Below are positions 52,031 through 63,763 of a stretch of DNA of 64,000 nt, piece by piece. A program made the position numbers and the translations under genes. The notes under the pieces are model-generated. The model saw only the letters and a list, made by a program, of their open reading frames with translations, made no database searches and was not told the origin of the DNA. The stretch lies in assembly GCA_025617745.1 (NCBI GenBank), contig CM046863.1, forward strand, positions 7,562,015 through 7,626,014, in the 5' to 3' direction. Every line of letters starts with the position of its first letter. Position 1 is the first letter of the stretch. The DNA comes from Heliocidaris erythrogramma. Its lineage: Eukaryota; Echinodermata; Echinoidea; Camarodonta; Echinometridae.

Positions 52031-53394
52031 ATTGTTTATCCCGGGCACGAGGATCTCTAAATACGCCACTGAAAGTCAAACTTACTATGACCAAATCCAT
52101 ATCTCATATTTGTGTGCATCGTTTCATTATCAATATTGAGACTGAACTCTTAGTGTGCCAAGGGATTTAGTTCTCTTCAAAATTTTACCAAAATGTGATC
52201 AATACTTATTTTTAAAAGGTCAGCACTTCTTAACTCTCTATTATTACACAAAATATTCTTTATAAGACTGGTAGGAAATGTATTACCATTTCTTACGAAA
52301 CATTATTACTTTACCCAACATTATGCATACGAATTATTATGAGTTTCTTTTTTGGCCATTATGTCTTAGTTTCTCATTTGTTTACCATTGTTTAATATTG
52401 AAATAAGGTTACATCTCTTTAAAATTCCGCAATTTTACTGAAAACTATATGGTAGCATATAATTATAATCATATATTTAGAATGCTTGATTTATGCTAAA
52501 AAAATTTGATAAATATTGACTACAATATACCTTTCCTGTGGTCTAATATGTATGAAATTATTGTTGTGATTTTTCATTTACAAATATCAAGAATAGACTG
52601 CAGGTTTGCAAAGATGACCCCTGATTTTCTTCGTTATCTAAATCTCTATATAAGTACGCTTGGGGTATTCTTTTAGTTGTTTGTTTGGAAAAGCTGTAAA
52701 CATGATTTCATGGCGATGATCTATCTTGTAAATATAAAGGTAGTTAAAATAAAACAATCAAAGTTGAAATTCATGTTTTAAGTTTAACTGACTGTCCTCC
52801 AATTTTGTAAGAATTTGCTTTAACATAGACAAAAAGTCAACTTTTTCTTCAAAACTATGTCGACCTATTTACAGACCTACATCTTGCAAGAAAGGTTAAA
52901 TGGTAACTCTCATATTTTTAGAAATAGATCCAGATACCTTAACCTGTGTCAACTTTTTTATTATTTCATTTTTTTTTTTTTTTTCATTTGACAGATATAG
53001 TAACAGAGTGAATTAGAAAAATCAAATGTATCTACCAGTTATATTAGCATAATGACGATAAGAATACAGCACACGCAAAAACCCTCAATAAAAAGACTTC
53101 AAAACAGATGGCGCTAAAGTCTTTATGGTACATGGAATGTGCCAGAATGCTGTTAAACACGAAATAATTATTATAAATGCATTAATGGAACATAGAAGTG
53201 TCTTAAAATGGCATAACGCAAATTTATTTTTCTTTATTATCATTGTATAAATAAAAATAGATTCCTTATTTTCTTTCGATACAAACATTTCTCCTTTCAA
53301 GCATTGTTTCTTGAATATTATCATGGACCAACTAGGCTTAAATGACATGTATTATTGGTATTTGATAATGATGGAAGGGTTGCCACAAGCGGAT

Positions 53395-53549
53395 TTCGGT
53401 AGGCAGAAACAAATTTTGACACCCCTTCCCCCCAAAAAGTCTTTGAAAGACAAGTATATTATTGTGCCCCCTTCCTTTTAGGAACGATAACTTTTTTTGT
53501 TTTGCTTGTCAGAGAATTATGGAGGAAAACTGGACCCCATAAAATCTGG

Positions 53550-53580
<31 letters not shown>
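53395..53580 (+). repeat. Poly-C dispersed repeat, copy 1
   Basis: Reads GCTTGTCAGAGAATTATGGAGG, CTGGACCCCATAAAATC, then 28 C. The reverse complement of the GCTTGTCAGAGAATTATGGAGG part recurs at about 57,430-57,452 beside another G/A-run region. Confidence 0.65.
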
Positions 53581-53929
53581 GATCGACTTTTGGAGTGCCG
53601 GCGAAATTTTTAAAAATCGTGGAGGACTGGCGATTTTTTTTTCACCATCTCATCACCGTCATTCGTGGATTTGAATTACCAATTTTGTGTCTTTTTATAA
53701 ATGGATTTTTGGGGATAAGTATATCCAGTGCGATAATAGTGATGCTTATTCTTTAAAGCAAACTATTGTTATTAACACTACACTACAAATCATGGTGTAA
53801 TAAATAAACAATTTATGTTGATAAATTGCATTTTGTACTTCCGTATGGACAGAGTGTGTGCATTTTGCAGGTCCGTGCGTATATACTTCATGTACATCTA
53901 TATATGCATATGTATGTGTGGGCGTGTTT

Positions 53930-54100
53930 AGCCGTATGTCCGAGGACGGAGGAACAATAGAGGAACAATACTTGTCCTCGGAAATAAAGCCATACAAAGC
54001 TGGGTGTGTCTGTACGTGTGTGTGTGTGTGGGGGGGGGGGGGGTGTTTGTGCGTGTGTGTTCTTGTGTGGGTGTGTATATATATATATATATATATATAG
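53930..54100. repeat. GTCCGAGGAC cluster with TG/TA microsatellites
   Basis: TATGTCCGAGGACGGAGGAAC and TTGTCCTCGGAAATAAAGCC match the 28,110-28,170 cluster. They are followed by GTGT, a G12 run, and a TA repeat that abuts the next palindrome. Confidence 0.65.
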
Positions 54101-54146
54101 TTATAAAGAAATGTAGATGGGAGAACGTATAGAAAAAAATATTTAA

Positions 54147-55229
54147 AGTAAGATAAAGTTCACTCCGAGAATAAAGACATAGTAGATATCCGTAGGTTTG
54201 CTTCCACAAGCGCTTTCGTTTAATTCTTCAGGTGGAATGATTAACCTGTTAGTTACATGCGTTTATATATCGTACAAGTAGAAGTTACAAACATTTTACA
54301 AGTCTTTCAAATATCCGTTGTTAAAGTTAGGAGATCTATTCAATGGACGGATAGTTGCTGGTAGATGAAAGCTAGAAGAATGAGTTGTGATAGCATGGAG
54401 GATGTTGAATAGTTGGCCTGGTGAGCGGGGGAAGAAGGATTATGGCATTTGGAGTCAATGGAACAGTGGATTATTGTTTGGCACAGTACACAATAGAGTA
54501 GAGTGATTACAATAGCTTAAACCGGGTATAGACTTGTTTGGTTATTCTGAGATAAAAGAGTATGTAGACTTCGAAATTCAATAGTCTGACGCATTTCTTA
54601 AGTTAATATGATACATAAAGACCCTTGGTGTAAAATGCAGTCAATGAACATGGTAAGGATTCTACAACGATTGACTGTTGAATGTATATACACATAATAG
54701 TACATGCAACATTATATAATATAATATACACTGTATACTATGTGGTAGTTAGAGTAAAGGAACAGCAATTCAACGGGTTAAGAAATGCGTCAGACTATTT
54801 TAATTTCGAAGTCTACATACTCTTTTTATCTCAGAATAACCAAACAAGTCTATACCCGGTTTAAGATATTGTAATCACTTTACTCTATTGTGTACTGTGC
54901 CAAACAATAATCCACTGTTCCATTGACTCCAAATGCCATAATCTTTCTTCCCCGCTCACCAGGCCAACTATTCAACATTATCCATGTTATCACAACTCAT
55001 TCTTCTAGCTTTCATCTACCAACAACTATCCGTCCATTGAATAGATCTCCTAACTTTAACAAAGGAGATTTGAAAGACTTGTAAAATGTTCGTAACTTCT
55101 ACTTGTACGATATATAAACGCATGTAACTAACAGGTTAATCATTCCACCTGAAGAATTAAACGAAAGCGCTTGTGGAAGCAAACCTACCGATATCTACTA
55201 TGTCTTTATTCTCGGAGTGAACTTTATCT

Positions 55230-55233
<4 letters not shown>
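54147..55233. mobile_element. Long palindrome between TA microsatellites
   Basis: Arms 54,147-54,602 and 54,779-55,233, about 455 bases each and roughly 97% alike by eye, are separated by 176 bases. They start AGTAAGATAAAGTTCACTCC. Both sides are TA repeats, so a TA target (Tc1/mariner-like) is possible but unprovable. The segment CACCTGAAGAATTAAACGAA, AGCGCTTGTGG resembles the tail region of Penelope-like elements, a weak alternative. No coding frame. Confidence 0.8.
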
Positions 55234-55263
<30 letters not shown>

Positions 55264-55462
55264 CCACACACACATGTATATATATGTATATATATATATA
55301 TACATGTATATTTGACTAAAGGGTACATTAGGTCGACACCTAACCATACGGTTTATTCCGTCATAATAGCGACCCCTACATTAGGTCGACAGTTGGTACA
55401 TTAGGTCGACAGTTGGACAAAGAAAAAGAACAAAAACTGTCCTCCTAATGTACCCATTAGGT

Positions 55463-55500
<38 letters not shown>
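55234..55500. repeat. TA microsatellites around ACATTAGGTCGACAG words
   Basis: TACATTAGGTCGACAGTTGG occurs twice with a third variant (ACATTAGGTCGACACC) and a reversed CCTAATGTACC. The cluster is bounded on both sides by TA repeats. Small foldback-like cluster. Confidence 0.65.
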
Positions 55501-55518
<18 letters not shown>

Positions 55519-56930
55519 TTAAGTGTGTTTAAGTGGAACAGAAAGCTTTGTCATTGGACTTACTAACATCTACTTCGAATTAAAAACGATTTCTTTTTTT
55601 AAAGAATAAAATGGGTGAGGATTGTCTTTCATATTAAAATTGCACATGCATTTTTCTACTTGTAAATAGGTAAAAAGAGGTGTAGATATAAGGAATTGAG
55701 TATCTGTTTGTAAAATATTTGAAATAATTTAATGATGATGAGCCTGTCCGCTATGCATATGAGAAAGTATAATTTCACAGATCCAACACCCCTCCCCCTC
55801 ATTTTTTTTTTCAAATCTGTCAATATTACCTACATTTGTGCTATTTGCATTCATTATAGATACAAAAATTACATCTTAATTTACATATTTGCATCTTTCA
55901 AAGAAGGTTAACTTTTAATCTTTGTAAAGATAAATTCAGATACTTTAAACCTGCTTGAAGTGTTTTGTCTACACGATCAGTAATGGAGGTTGGAAAGGAA
56001 CATGCTAACAATTTCAAAGTCCGATTCCTATAAAGATATGGAATCATTTCATAAACTCGAAAGGTAAATATAAATCATGAAGACGATAAGAATAATGGAC
56101 ACAGTGCATGCAGTATTAAACAACTGGTATCAGTGTATTGAAGACACTTAATAGTACAATGACAAGAAAAATAGCTATTGTCGCTTAATGATGTACGAAC
56201 ATTTTTTTTTTTCCAAAGTGAAATTAAAATTTTCAAAACTAAATTATTACATTATTGTCTTCTAAAAAATAATGTTTCCCCTTGCTTTGTAGACAATATC
56301 GCCACTTTCTCTTTCTCAGCTCTGTATGATTTATTAAATGTACTCACAGCTGAATCAATTTTGTATATGGACATGAGAGTGACGAACTTTTCTTGTCGTT
56401 TTGTAAAGAGATATAAAATGCTAAATTTTATGATAAAGAACATAGTTAAGCAATTTCATAATGAAAATATTGTTTGTTAATTTCTCCTTTTTTGCAGCTC
56501 CGTGTAGGCTTGTTTCGAGCAAGGTTTATAATATGGTGATTGTTAATTTTCTAGAGAATTGTTAATCTGTTTCATAGATAGATGTAGATACTTTGGACCT
56601 GAATTAAGAGTTTTTTTGTTTTCATCACAGGAAACAGATAATAGATGAGTAAAATAACACAGATAATAATGAAGATGAAACAGGTAAACTTAATTAAAAT
56701 GATAAAATGACATGATACAAAGTTACTTCTGTTAGTTTTTCTATATGTAGACTATTCATAATAACTTCTGTAAAGGCACTTTTTTCTACAGGGCACAATA
56801 TCAAGTGACAATTATTGGAAGAAAGACTCAGGCAATTTGTAATCATGATGATTCAATAACGTCTTAATACACACAATCTGAACTTGTTCTTTTTTACAAC
56901 AAATTCGACCATTTTGTCTGCTTTAAAGGT
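55501..56930. other. AT-rich; diverged duplications, no gene
   Basis: Segments near 55,860-56,130 and 56,570-56,720 resemble 52,870-53,090, sharing AGATACTTTAAACCTG-like and GACGATAAGAATA stretches, so an old duplicated block is likely. A 100-residue frame at 56,178-56,480 has no recognisable domain and weak context. Confidence 0.4.
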
Positions 56931-56934
56931 GGAT

Positions 56935-57065
56935 TCACACCAAGCACGACACACGACAAACGACACGGCAGCACGACATGCTACACGATAAACGGCAAAA
57001 AACAGTGCACACCACTCACGACATTCGCTAAAACGTCGTGCTGTAGAGAGGGTGATGTCGTCTTC
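56935..57065. repeat. CACGACA word cluster
   Basis: ACACCAAGCACGACACACGA, CAGCACGACATGCTACACGA, CTCACGACATTC, then AACGTCGTGCTGTAGAG and AATGTCGTG in the opposite sense. Words facing each other, so foldback-capable. Bases 57,066-57,855 are AT-rich apart from G and A runs at 57,390-57,535. Confidence 0.6.
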
Positions 57066-57959
57066 GATGATGAGAATGTCGTGATAGAATTCATTTCAAA
57101 TTCATCATTATAGTCATCAAAATAATTGTAAAGATAAGACGGAAGTTTCATATTTAAAAATCTTGAAATCATTTATATTCTTTATTTGGATTTTCTGAAA
57201 GTTGTTAAATTGGTCATGTGACTATGTTGAAGAATTACAAAAGTGATATTTGGTGTTTATTCAGAATAATCACAGCTAGGTTTTCTTTCTTCATTATTGT
57301 GGTCGTGTGAGTATATTATTGAAGAAATAGGCCTACATAAAATTGATGATCTTTGTTGTCTATTCGGAATAATTCAAGCAGTTTTCCGGGGGGGGGGGGG
57401 GGGCGGAGAAGGGGGGTCCAGTTCCCCTCCATAATTCTCTGACAAGCAAAAAAAAAAAAAAAAAAAAGGTTTTCGTTCTAAAATGGGGGGGGGGGGGGCA
57501 CAATGCATATTTTTCTTCCAAAAAGGGGGGGGGGACGGGCCGAATGTGCCCCTCCTACTAAATCCACCACTGCTTTGGAACATAAATTTTGCGGCGCATA
57601 CCCACTGTACACTATATGGGGAGGGGGCAATTTTGTCTTATACACTCACTCTTTACCATATTTTATAGATAATTAAAACGACCAGAAAAATATATTTTCT
57701 TAATTGAAAATAGTTGTGCAGGCTTATATATTTTTATGGATTTTGGGTTACTCCAGACATTAGGAAAGTACTTGAATTTCTTGGTGGACTAACAGAAATT
57801 TTTGTTTTCTATTTCTATATAACAGTAACCCTAAATTAGCCCTATATTGAACCAATCTGTGAAAAAATTTAAAAGAAGCTAATTTCAACTGATTTGGGTA
57901 GCTATGGGTATGGACAACTACCAAAAAAAAAGGAAGGAGTGATAGAGGTTGGGGAACTT

Positions 57960-58480
57960 TTTTTATTCAAGGTCAAAGGTCAATGACCTTTTTCAAAATC
58001 ACTAAAATTGATATTTCAAGAAAGGAATATGGTATCTGCATGATTCTGGTATCAAAATGCTTAGAACTAGGAAAGAAAATGATGTAGAGTAATTACTAAC
58101 TATAAAAATCAAATCTTGACCTCCAAAATTGAGGTCAAAGGTCAATGACCTTTTTCAAAATCACTAAAAATGGTATTTCGGGAAAGGAAAGTGGCATTTG
58201 CATGATTCCGGTGTCAAAATGCTTAGAACTAGGAAAGAAAATGATGTAGAGCAATTACTGACTACACAAATCAAATCTTGACCTCCAAAGTTGAGGTCAA
58301 AGGTCAATGACCTTTTTCACAAAATCACTAAAAATGGTATTTCAGGAAAGAAATATGGTATATACGTGTACCTGATTTCGGTATCAAAATGCTCAGGAAT
58401 ACGAAAGAAAATAATTTAGAGTAATAACTATTAGATTAAAGTCTTGACCTCTAAAGCTAAGGTCAAAGAGGGTCAAAGGT
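57960..58480 (+). repeat. 162-bp tandem repeats with AGGTCAAAGGTCA, left arm
   Basis: AGGTCAAAGGTCA at 57,970, 58,132 and 58,294, plus variants at about 58,460-58,482 and GGGTCAAAGGTCA at 58,655. Each is followed by ATGACCTTTTTCA, making a direct repeat plus an inverted half-site. Confidence 0.85.
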
Positions 58481-59096
58481 CAAAATTGATGTTTTATCAT
58501 ATATCAACCTGGTATAAAGAAAATTATGCTACTGTTTCAAGTGTGAAGAGAGAAATCAAAGTGGCTAATTCCTACTCGTTCCTAATTGTTCTGGCAACAA
58601 CAGGAAAAATTGGTTATTCCAAGAGCAGATGATGAGGTGAAATTCCTTGTCTTTGGGTCAAAGGTCATTGACCCCTGTGCTAATCACGAAACTGAAATTG
58701 GGCAAGCATTTGGTACAGATTTTTAGTATAAAATATATTGTGTCCATAATCCTAGGTATTCATAATCCTAAAATAATTCTTTGCCAATCTTTTAACTCAT
58801 TCAATCCTGATCAAGATAACGTTGGCCTGGTCAGTCTAGCTCGGCATGGGTAAATAGGGACAACCTCCCTATAGTCTACCTTGATCGACATTGCTCTGAG
58901 TTCTTGCACAAGTAATATTAGAACGTAAAAAATATCCTTTGCCGATCCAGCCTGAGCAGGTCTATTTAACTGAGTTTACCGATTGGCAGTAGAACCTTGC
59001 ATAATTATCAACAATTTGAAGAACACTGCTTGCAGCATACAACCTGGGCTTATAACTACTAGTAACTATTGACAACACAATAAAAATCAACGATAC

Positions 59097-59675
59097 TTAG
59101 TCTGCTTCCTCTTCATCACTTCCAAGTTCATCATCTCTGAGTTCTGTTCCATTGGAGCAATGTCCAGAGCACACCCCACATGGAGATACACGTGACATAC
59201 CAGCTTTCAGGCAGCTACATTTCATGTTTTGACATTGTCTCTCCCCTTCTTTGCAGTTGCAGCAAATTCCTTTTAGAAGGTTGTCTGGGGCAATACTACC
59301 AAACAACATTGTTGTATTACGGAACTACTTGATGCGCACAACAAACATCTTCGGTCTTAGCTTTCTGTTCAAATCCAGTTCCCATCCTCTTCCTTTGGGA
59401 TCAAGAATAGAGGTGCCCAGATGTTTTCACACAGCGACTTGAAGATGTACGCGAAAGGAATGTTGAGCTGTTGCATCGTCCTTTGGCTGATTGCTTCTTG
59501 AACTTCATATAGCGAGACTGTTCTAGGGGAGTACCCTCACAGCCATTATGTGATTTGCATTGCAGTTAATCAAGCTGATCGAATATCGGAGTCAGTTGAA
59601 GTGTTACTTGTGAATGCAGTGATGACACTGGCAGGAAATCTGCATTTGTAGAGAGAACATTTGGTATGTCCATGA
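59097..59675 (-). pseudogene. Cysteine-rich CXC/tesmin-like fragment, left copy
   Basis: Reading leftwards, SGSIAPDNLLKGICCNC-type sequence (here FGSIAPDNLLKGICC), KEGERQCQNMKCSCLKAGMS, then RVSPCGVCSGHCSNGTEL and an acidic DEEEAD end with a stop at 59,097. The spacing of about eleven Cys residues fits the CXC domains at the C-termini of tesmin-like and transposon-encoded animal proteins. Upstream, the conserved fragment continues only across frameshifts and deletions. Not functional. Confidence 0.65.
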
Positions 59676-59834
59676 GATCTTCTTGTCCCCTTATGAAGGT
59701 CAGCAAGATTTTTGCATTTCTTTGATGTCTTCCTGCTCTTTACCAGTGACTCATTATCAAGATCCTCATGGGCCTATCCAATGTACTAATTTATATTTCC
59801 AAGCAGACTTTGATGGTCTCTACAACATCTCTAC

Positions 59835-60511
59835 CATAGACATTGGGGATCGAGAAGAGTTTCTCTTCAAGTATGGCTGGTCGTGAAACGACACTGTGTC
59901 ATGCATTCATGGACATACCAAATGTTCTCTCTACAAATGCAGATTTCCTGCCAGTGTCATCACTGCATTCACACTTACACAAGTAACACTTCAACTGACT
60001 CCGAGATTCGATCAGCTGGATTAACTGCAATGCAAATCACATATGGCTGTGAGGGTATTCCCCTAGAACAGTCTCGCTATACCAAGTTCAAGAAGCAAGC
60101 AGCCAAGCAGCCAAGGGCAAAATTGATCCTGACAGGCTCCCACCAACGGACGATGCAACAGCTCAACATTCCTTTCGCGTACATCTTCAAGTCGCTGCAT
60201 GTGTGGAAACATCTGGACACCTCTATTCTTGATCCCAAAGGAAGAAGATGGGAACTGGGTTCCAACAGAGAGCTATAAGAATGAAGATGTTGTCTGGTAG
60301 TATTGCCCCAGACAACCTTCTAAAAGGAATTTGCTGCAACTGCAAAGAAGGGGAGAGACAATGTCAAAACATGAAATGTAGCTGCCTGAAAGCTGGTATG
60401 TCATGTGTATCTCCATGTGGGGTGTGCTCTGGACATTGCTCCAATGGAACAGAACTCATAGATGATGAACTTGAAAGTGATGAAGAGGAAGCAGACTTAA
60501 AGTATCGTTGA
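59835..60511 (+). pseudogene. Cysteine-rich CXC/tesmin-like fragment, right copy (longer)
   Basis: Recognisable pieces in changing frames are AGRETTLCHAFMDIPNVLST (about 59,877), AKQPRAKLILTG with LPPTDDATAQHSFRVHLQV in another frame, then LSGSIAPDNLLKGICCNCKE, CQNMKCSCLKAGMSCVSPCG, VCSGHCSNGTEL and an acidic tail to TGA at 60,509. The order (GR-x-T, PPT...QHS.R.H.QV, W..L, then a Cys-rich end) follows a family of large animal proteins ending in a CXC domain, which I know only by pattern. One Cys in this copy (MSCVSPCG) is Arg in the left copy. Confidence 0.65.
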
Positions 60512-61099
60512 TTTTTATTGTGTTGTCAATAGTTACTAGAAGTTATAAGCCCAGGTTGGATGCTGCAAGCAGTGTTCTTCAAATTGTTGATAATTATGCA
60601 AGGTTCTACTGCCAATCTGTAAACTCTGTTAAATAGACCTGCTCAGGCTGGATCGGCAAAGGATATTTTTTTACATTCTAATATTACTTGTGCAAGAACT
60701 CAGAGCAATGTCGATCAAGGTATACTATAGGGAGGTTGTCCCTATTTACCCATGCCAAGCTAGACTGACAAGGCCAACGTTATCTTGATCAGGATTGAAT
60801 GAGTTAAAAGATTGGCAAAGAATTATTTTAGGATTATGAATACCTAGGATTATGGACACAATGTATTTTATACTAATAAGCTGTACCAAATGCTTCCTCA
60901 ATTTAAGTTTCGTGATTAACACAGGGGTCAATGACCTTTGACCCAAAGACAAGGAATTTCACCTCATCATCTGCTTTTGGAATAACCAATTTTTCCTGTT
61001 GTTGCCAGAACAATTAGGAACGAGTAGGAATTAGCCACTTTGATTTCTCTCCTCACACTTGAAACAGTAGCATAATTTTCTTAATACCAGGTTGATATA

Positions 61100-61800
61100 T
61101 GATAAAACATCAATTTTGACCTTTGACCCTCTTTGACCTTAGCTTTAGAGGTCAAGACTTTAATCTAACAGTTATTACTCTAAAATTATTTTCTTTCGTA
61201 TTCCTGAGCATTTTGATACCGAAATCAGGTACACGTATATACCATATTTCTTTCCTGAAATACCATTTTTAGTGATTTTGTGAAAAAGGTCATTGACCTT
61301 TGACCTCAATTTTGGAGGTCAAGATTTGATTTGTATAGTTAGTAATTGCTCTACATCATTTTCTTTCCTAGCTCTAAGCATTTTGACTCCAGAATCATGC
61401 ATATACCACTTTCCTTTCCCGAAATACCATTTTTAGTGATTTTGAAAAAGGTCATTGACCTTTGACCTCAAATTTGGAGGTCAAGATTTGATTTTTATAG
61501 TCAGTAATTACTCTACATCATTTTCTTTCCTAGTTCTAAGCATTTTGACACCAGAATCATGCAGATACCATGTTCCTTTCTTGAAATACCAATTTTAGTG
61601 ATTTTAAAAAAGGTCATTGACCTTTGACCTCAAATTTGGAGGTCAAGATTTGATTTTTATAGTCAGTAATTACTCTACATCATTTTCTTTCCTAGTTCTA
61701 AGCATTTTGACACCAGAATCATGCAGATACCATGTTCCTTTCTTGAAATACCAATTTTAGTGATTTTAAAAAAGGTCATTGACCTTTGACCTTGAATAAA
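61100..61800 (-). repeat. 162-bp tandem repeats with AGGTCAAAGGTCA, right arm
   Basis: TGACCTTTGACCT at 61,294, 61,456, 61,618 and 61,780, exactly 162 bases apart, with a further variant near 61,120. The last two units are almost identical, so one was added after the arms formed. Confidence 0.85.
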
Positions 61801-61905
61801 AAAAGTTCCCCAACCTCTATCACTCCTTCCTTTTTTTTGGTAGTTGTCCAAACCCATACCTACCCAAATCAGTTGAAATTAGCTTCTTTTAAATTTTTTC
61901 ACAGA

Positions 61906-63063
61906 TGAACCCTAATTTCGGGATACTAATTTGTCAACAAAGTAAAAGCAATTCTTTACCCCATATTACGGTGCATCTTAAAATGACTCAAAAGAACCCA
62001 TTTTCAGAGTTTCATTGAAAAAAACACAACATACTTTTAAATGTAATTCCCCATTTCTTCTCCCTCTCTCTCTTTCTCTCTACCCCCACCCCCCCCCCCC
62101 CCCCTCTCTCTCTCTCTCCATGCCCCTCCCCCTTTCCCTTTAAAATTTGTAACAAGTTCAGTGCCTGTTGTATTCTGTTTGAGAGCTGAAAAAACTGTAG
62201 GCTAATTGGACAATACAAACAATACAAAAACCAATATTTAAAAGACTAAAAAAAAAAAGGAATTTAATACTGTAATTCAAATCTTTAATGGGATTCCTAC
62301 AAGCACCTTTAACAAATAGACCAATATGGATTTTCCTTAAAATAGTACATTAAAAAAAATCATGCAAATATGAAACCAAATAAACTAAATATCTTAATAT
62401 CTTATCAATTATAGTATTGTAAGGTATGTAAATAAAGTTCAAGCTCCATTAGAGTGCAAATTAAATTCATCCCCCAAGAATGTATGATGTAGTAAGCAAA
62501 TACAATTAGCTCGGACACCCCCCTTCTAAAATACTTGGGACGTGCTGTAAAATGCACCTCAGTCCCGAGATTAAATCTGCAATGGCCTAATGATTATGTA
62601 AGGGGGCGGACGTAACTTGATATTCAACATTAACCACAGTTAGATTTTGAAATAGAGATTTGGCAAAAGTTTAAATGTCCCCACTAAAAGAAATTACTTA
62701 TTGCAGACTAATAACAATCTAACCAGTTGTAATGCATAACATGTAGCAAATTAAGGAAGAGAAGTAACATATATATAGTTATAGGGGCTGTAAAATAAAA
62801 TTCTTCATGGGAGTAGGACTGTTATTCAGAATACTGAAATGAATGGATTCTGTCAACTTCATTTTTTTATGCCTTTGGTGTGTCCTTGCACACTCCATTG
62901 TAAGATCATTTGTGGACTGAGATCGGGGGGGGGGGGGGAGGGCAGGGGGTACTGGGGTCCTAGGAAATACAAGGAAGGGTGTGGTGACACATGGAGTATT
63001 GATATTAGCAGCCGATGGACTGGGGGAGGCACTGCTATTTGAGAATGATGAATGGCTTCAAGT
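61906..63063. other. Intergenic and 3' flank; no gene recognised
   Basis: A CT and C microsatellite (62,060-62,120), AT-rich DNA, and a G run at 62,926-62,938. The segment nearest 63,064 would be the 3' UTR of the minus-strand gene; no clear poly(A) signal was identified. Confidence 0.45.
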
Positions 63064-63139
63064 TCATTCCCTTCGACCCCCTCTTGTCCTTGAGAGCATC
63101 CTTTCAGCTACCAGGTACAATCTCTTGTAGATGTGTTCC
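63064..63139 (-). CDS. Last exon of an unrecognised minus-strand gene
   Basis: Acceptor TTTTGTAG|GGAACAC at 63,140. With two bases carried from the upstream exon, the frame reads E, EHIYKRLYLVAERMLSRTRG, GRRE and TGA at 63,066-63,064. The 431-base intron has GT-AG ends. The C-terminus is strongly basic. The family is unknown to me. Confidence 0.5.
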
Positions 63140-63570
63140 CTACAAAATGAAAAAGGAATTAAACAATGATATAGCCTTCCTAACATCATTACAACATAGC
63201 TACAAAGTGACTAGTACAATTGTATAACATTTTTTTTCACAAAACACATGCATCAAAGTAACTAAACATTTACTTGAATGAACAGAACTATAATAAGATG
63301 AGAAAACAGCACTTAGCATAGCAAGGGAATATAACACAAGTATGCATGATCAGTGTTGATGTATTAAATGTTATGGTTGTGTAGGACCATGACAAAGCTT
63401 ATGTTAGTAAATAGAAGATCAGGGTATAAATTATTTCCCTATTAAAACGAAGCAGATCAACTATTTGACACGACTTTGAATGAACACCCATCCCCAATTT
63501 CCATGAATTCATGCATTGGGAAACAATTGGATTGTTACATGTATTGTACTATAAATAAAATTGTACTTAC

Positions 63571-63763
63571 TCTCTAGGTAAGGATGTGAAATCAACAACA
63601 CGAGTACGTTTGTAAGTGTTTTCCCTTGATGACGGGAATCGGGAGTGTGGTGACCTGAAATGATGATGCACCAGTTCCACTTCTCTTCCCTCGTTCTTCA
63701 TGATGTACTTGTACTGCATGAAACAAGCCTGTATGTTGACCAAACTGCATTCAGCTCTTTCTC
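63571..63763 (-). CDS. Penultimate exon of the same minus-strand gene
   Basis: 193 bp from acceptor AAATTTACAG|GA to donor AGAGA|GTAAGT. Reads GERAECSLVNIQACFMQYKY, IMKNEGREVELVHHHFRSPH, then SRFPSSRENTYKRTRVVDFT and SLPRE. It ends in phase 2, matching the next exon exactly. The His/Arg/Ser-rich middle and basic end suggest a nucleic-acid or protein contact region, but no domain was recognised. Upstream exons lie beyond the window. Confidence 0.55.

Larger units (their letters stand above)
57856..61905. mobile_element. 4-kb palindrome with captured gene fragment and DR1-motif repeats
   Basis: The left arm 57,856-59,675 and right arm 59,908-61,905 are inverted copies around a 232-base spacer. 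From outside in, each arm has (1) a GTGAAAAAATTTAAAAGAAG start, (2) a tandem repeat of 162-base units with AGGTCAAAGGTCAATGACC, three on the left and four on the right, (3) a unique part, and (4) a cysteine-rich gene fragment. Divergence between arms is several percent, so it is older than the 48,984 palindrome. No transposase. Captured host or transposon gene DNA inside a foldback is the simplest reading. Confidence 0.85.

Noticed and set aside
51882-52100. Poly-proline protein
   Set aside because: Translation of the 51-G run on the opposite strand.
55140-55190. Hammerhead ribozyme in the Penelope-like tail
   Set aside because: CTGAAGA and CGAAA are present but the required CTGATGA core is not, so a ribozyme cannot be supported.
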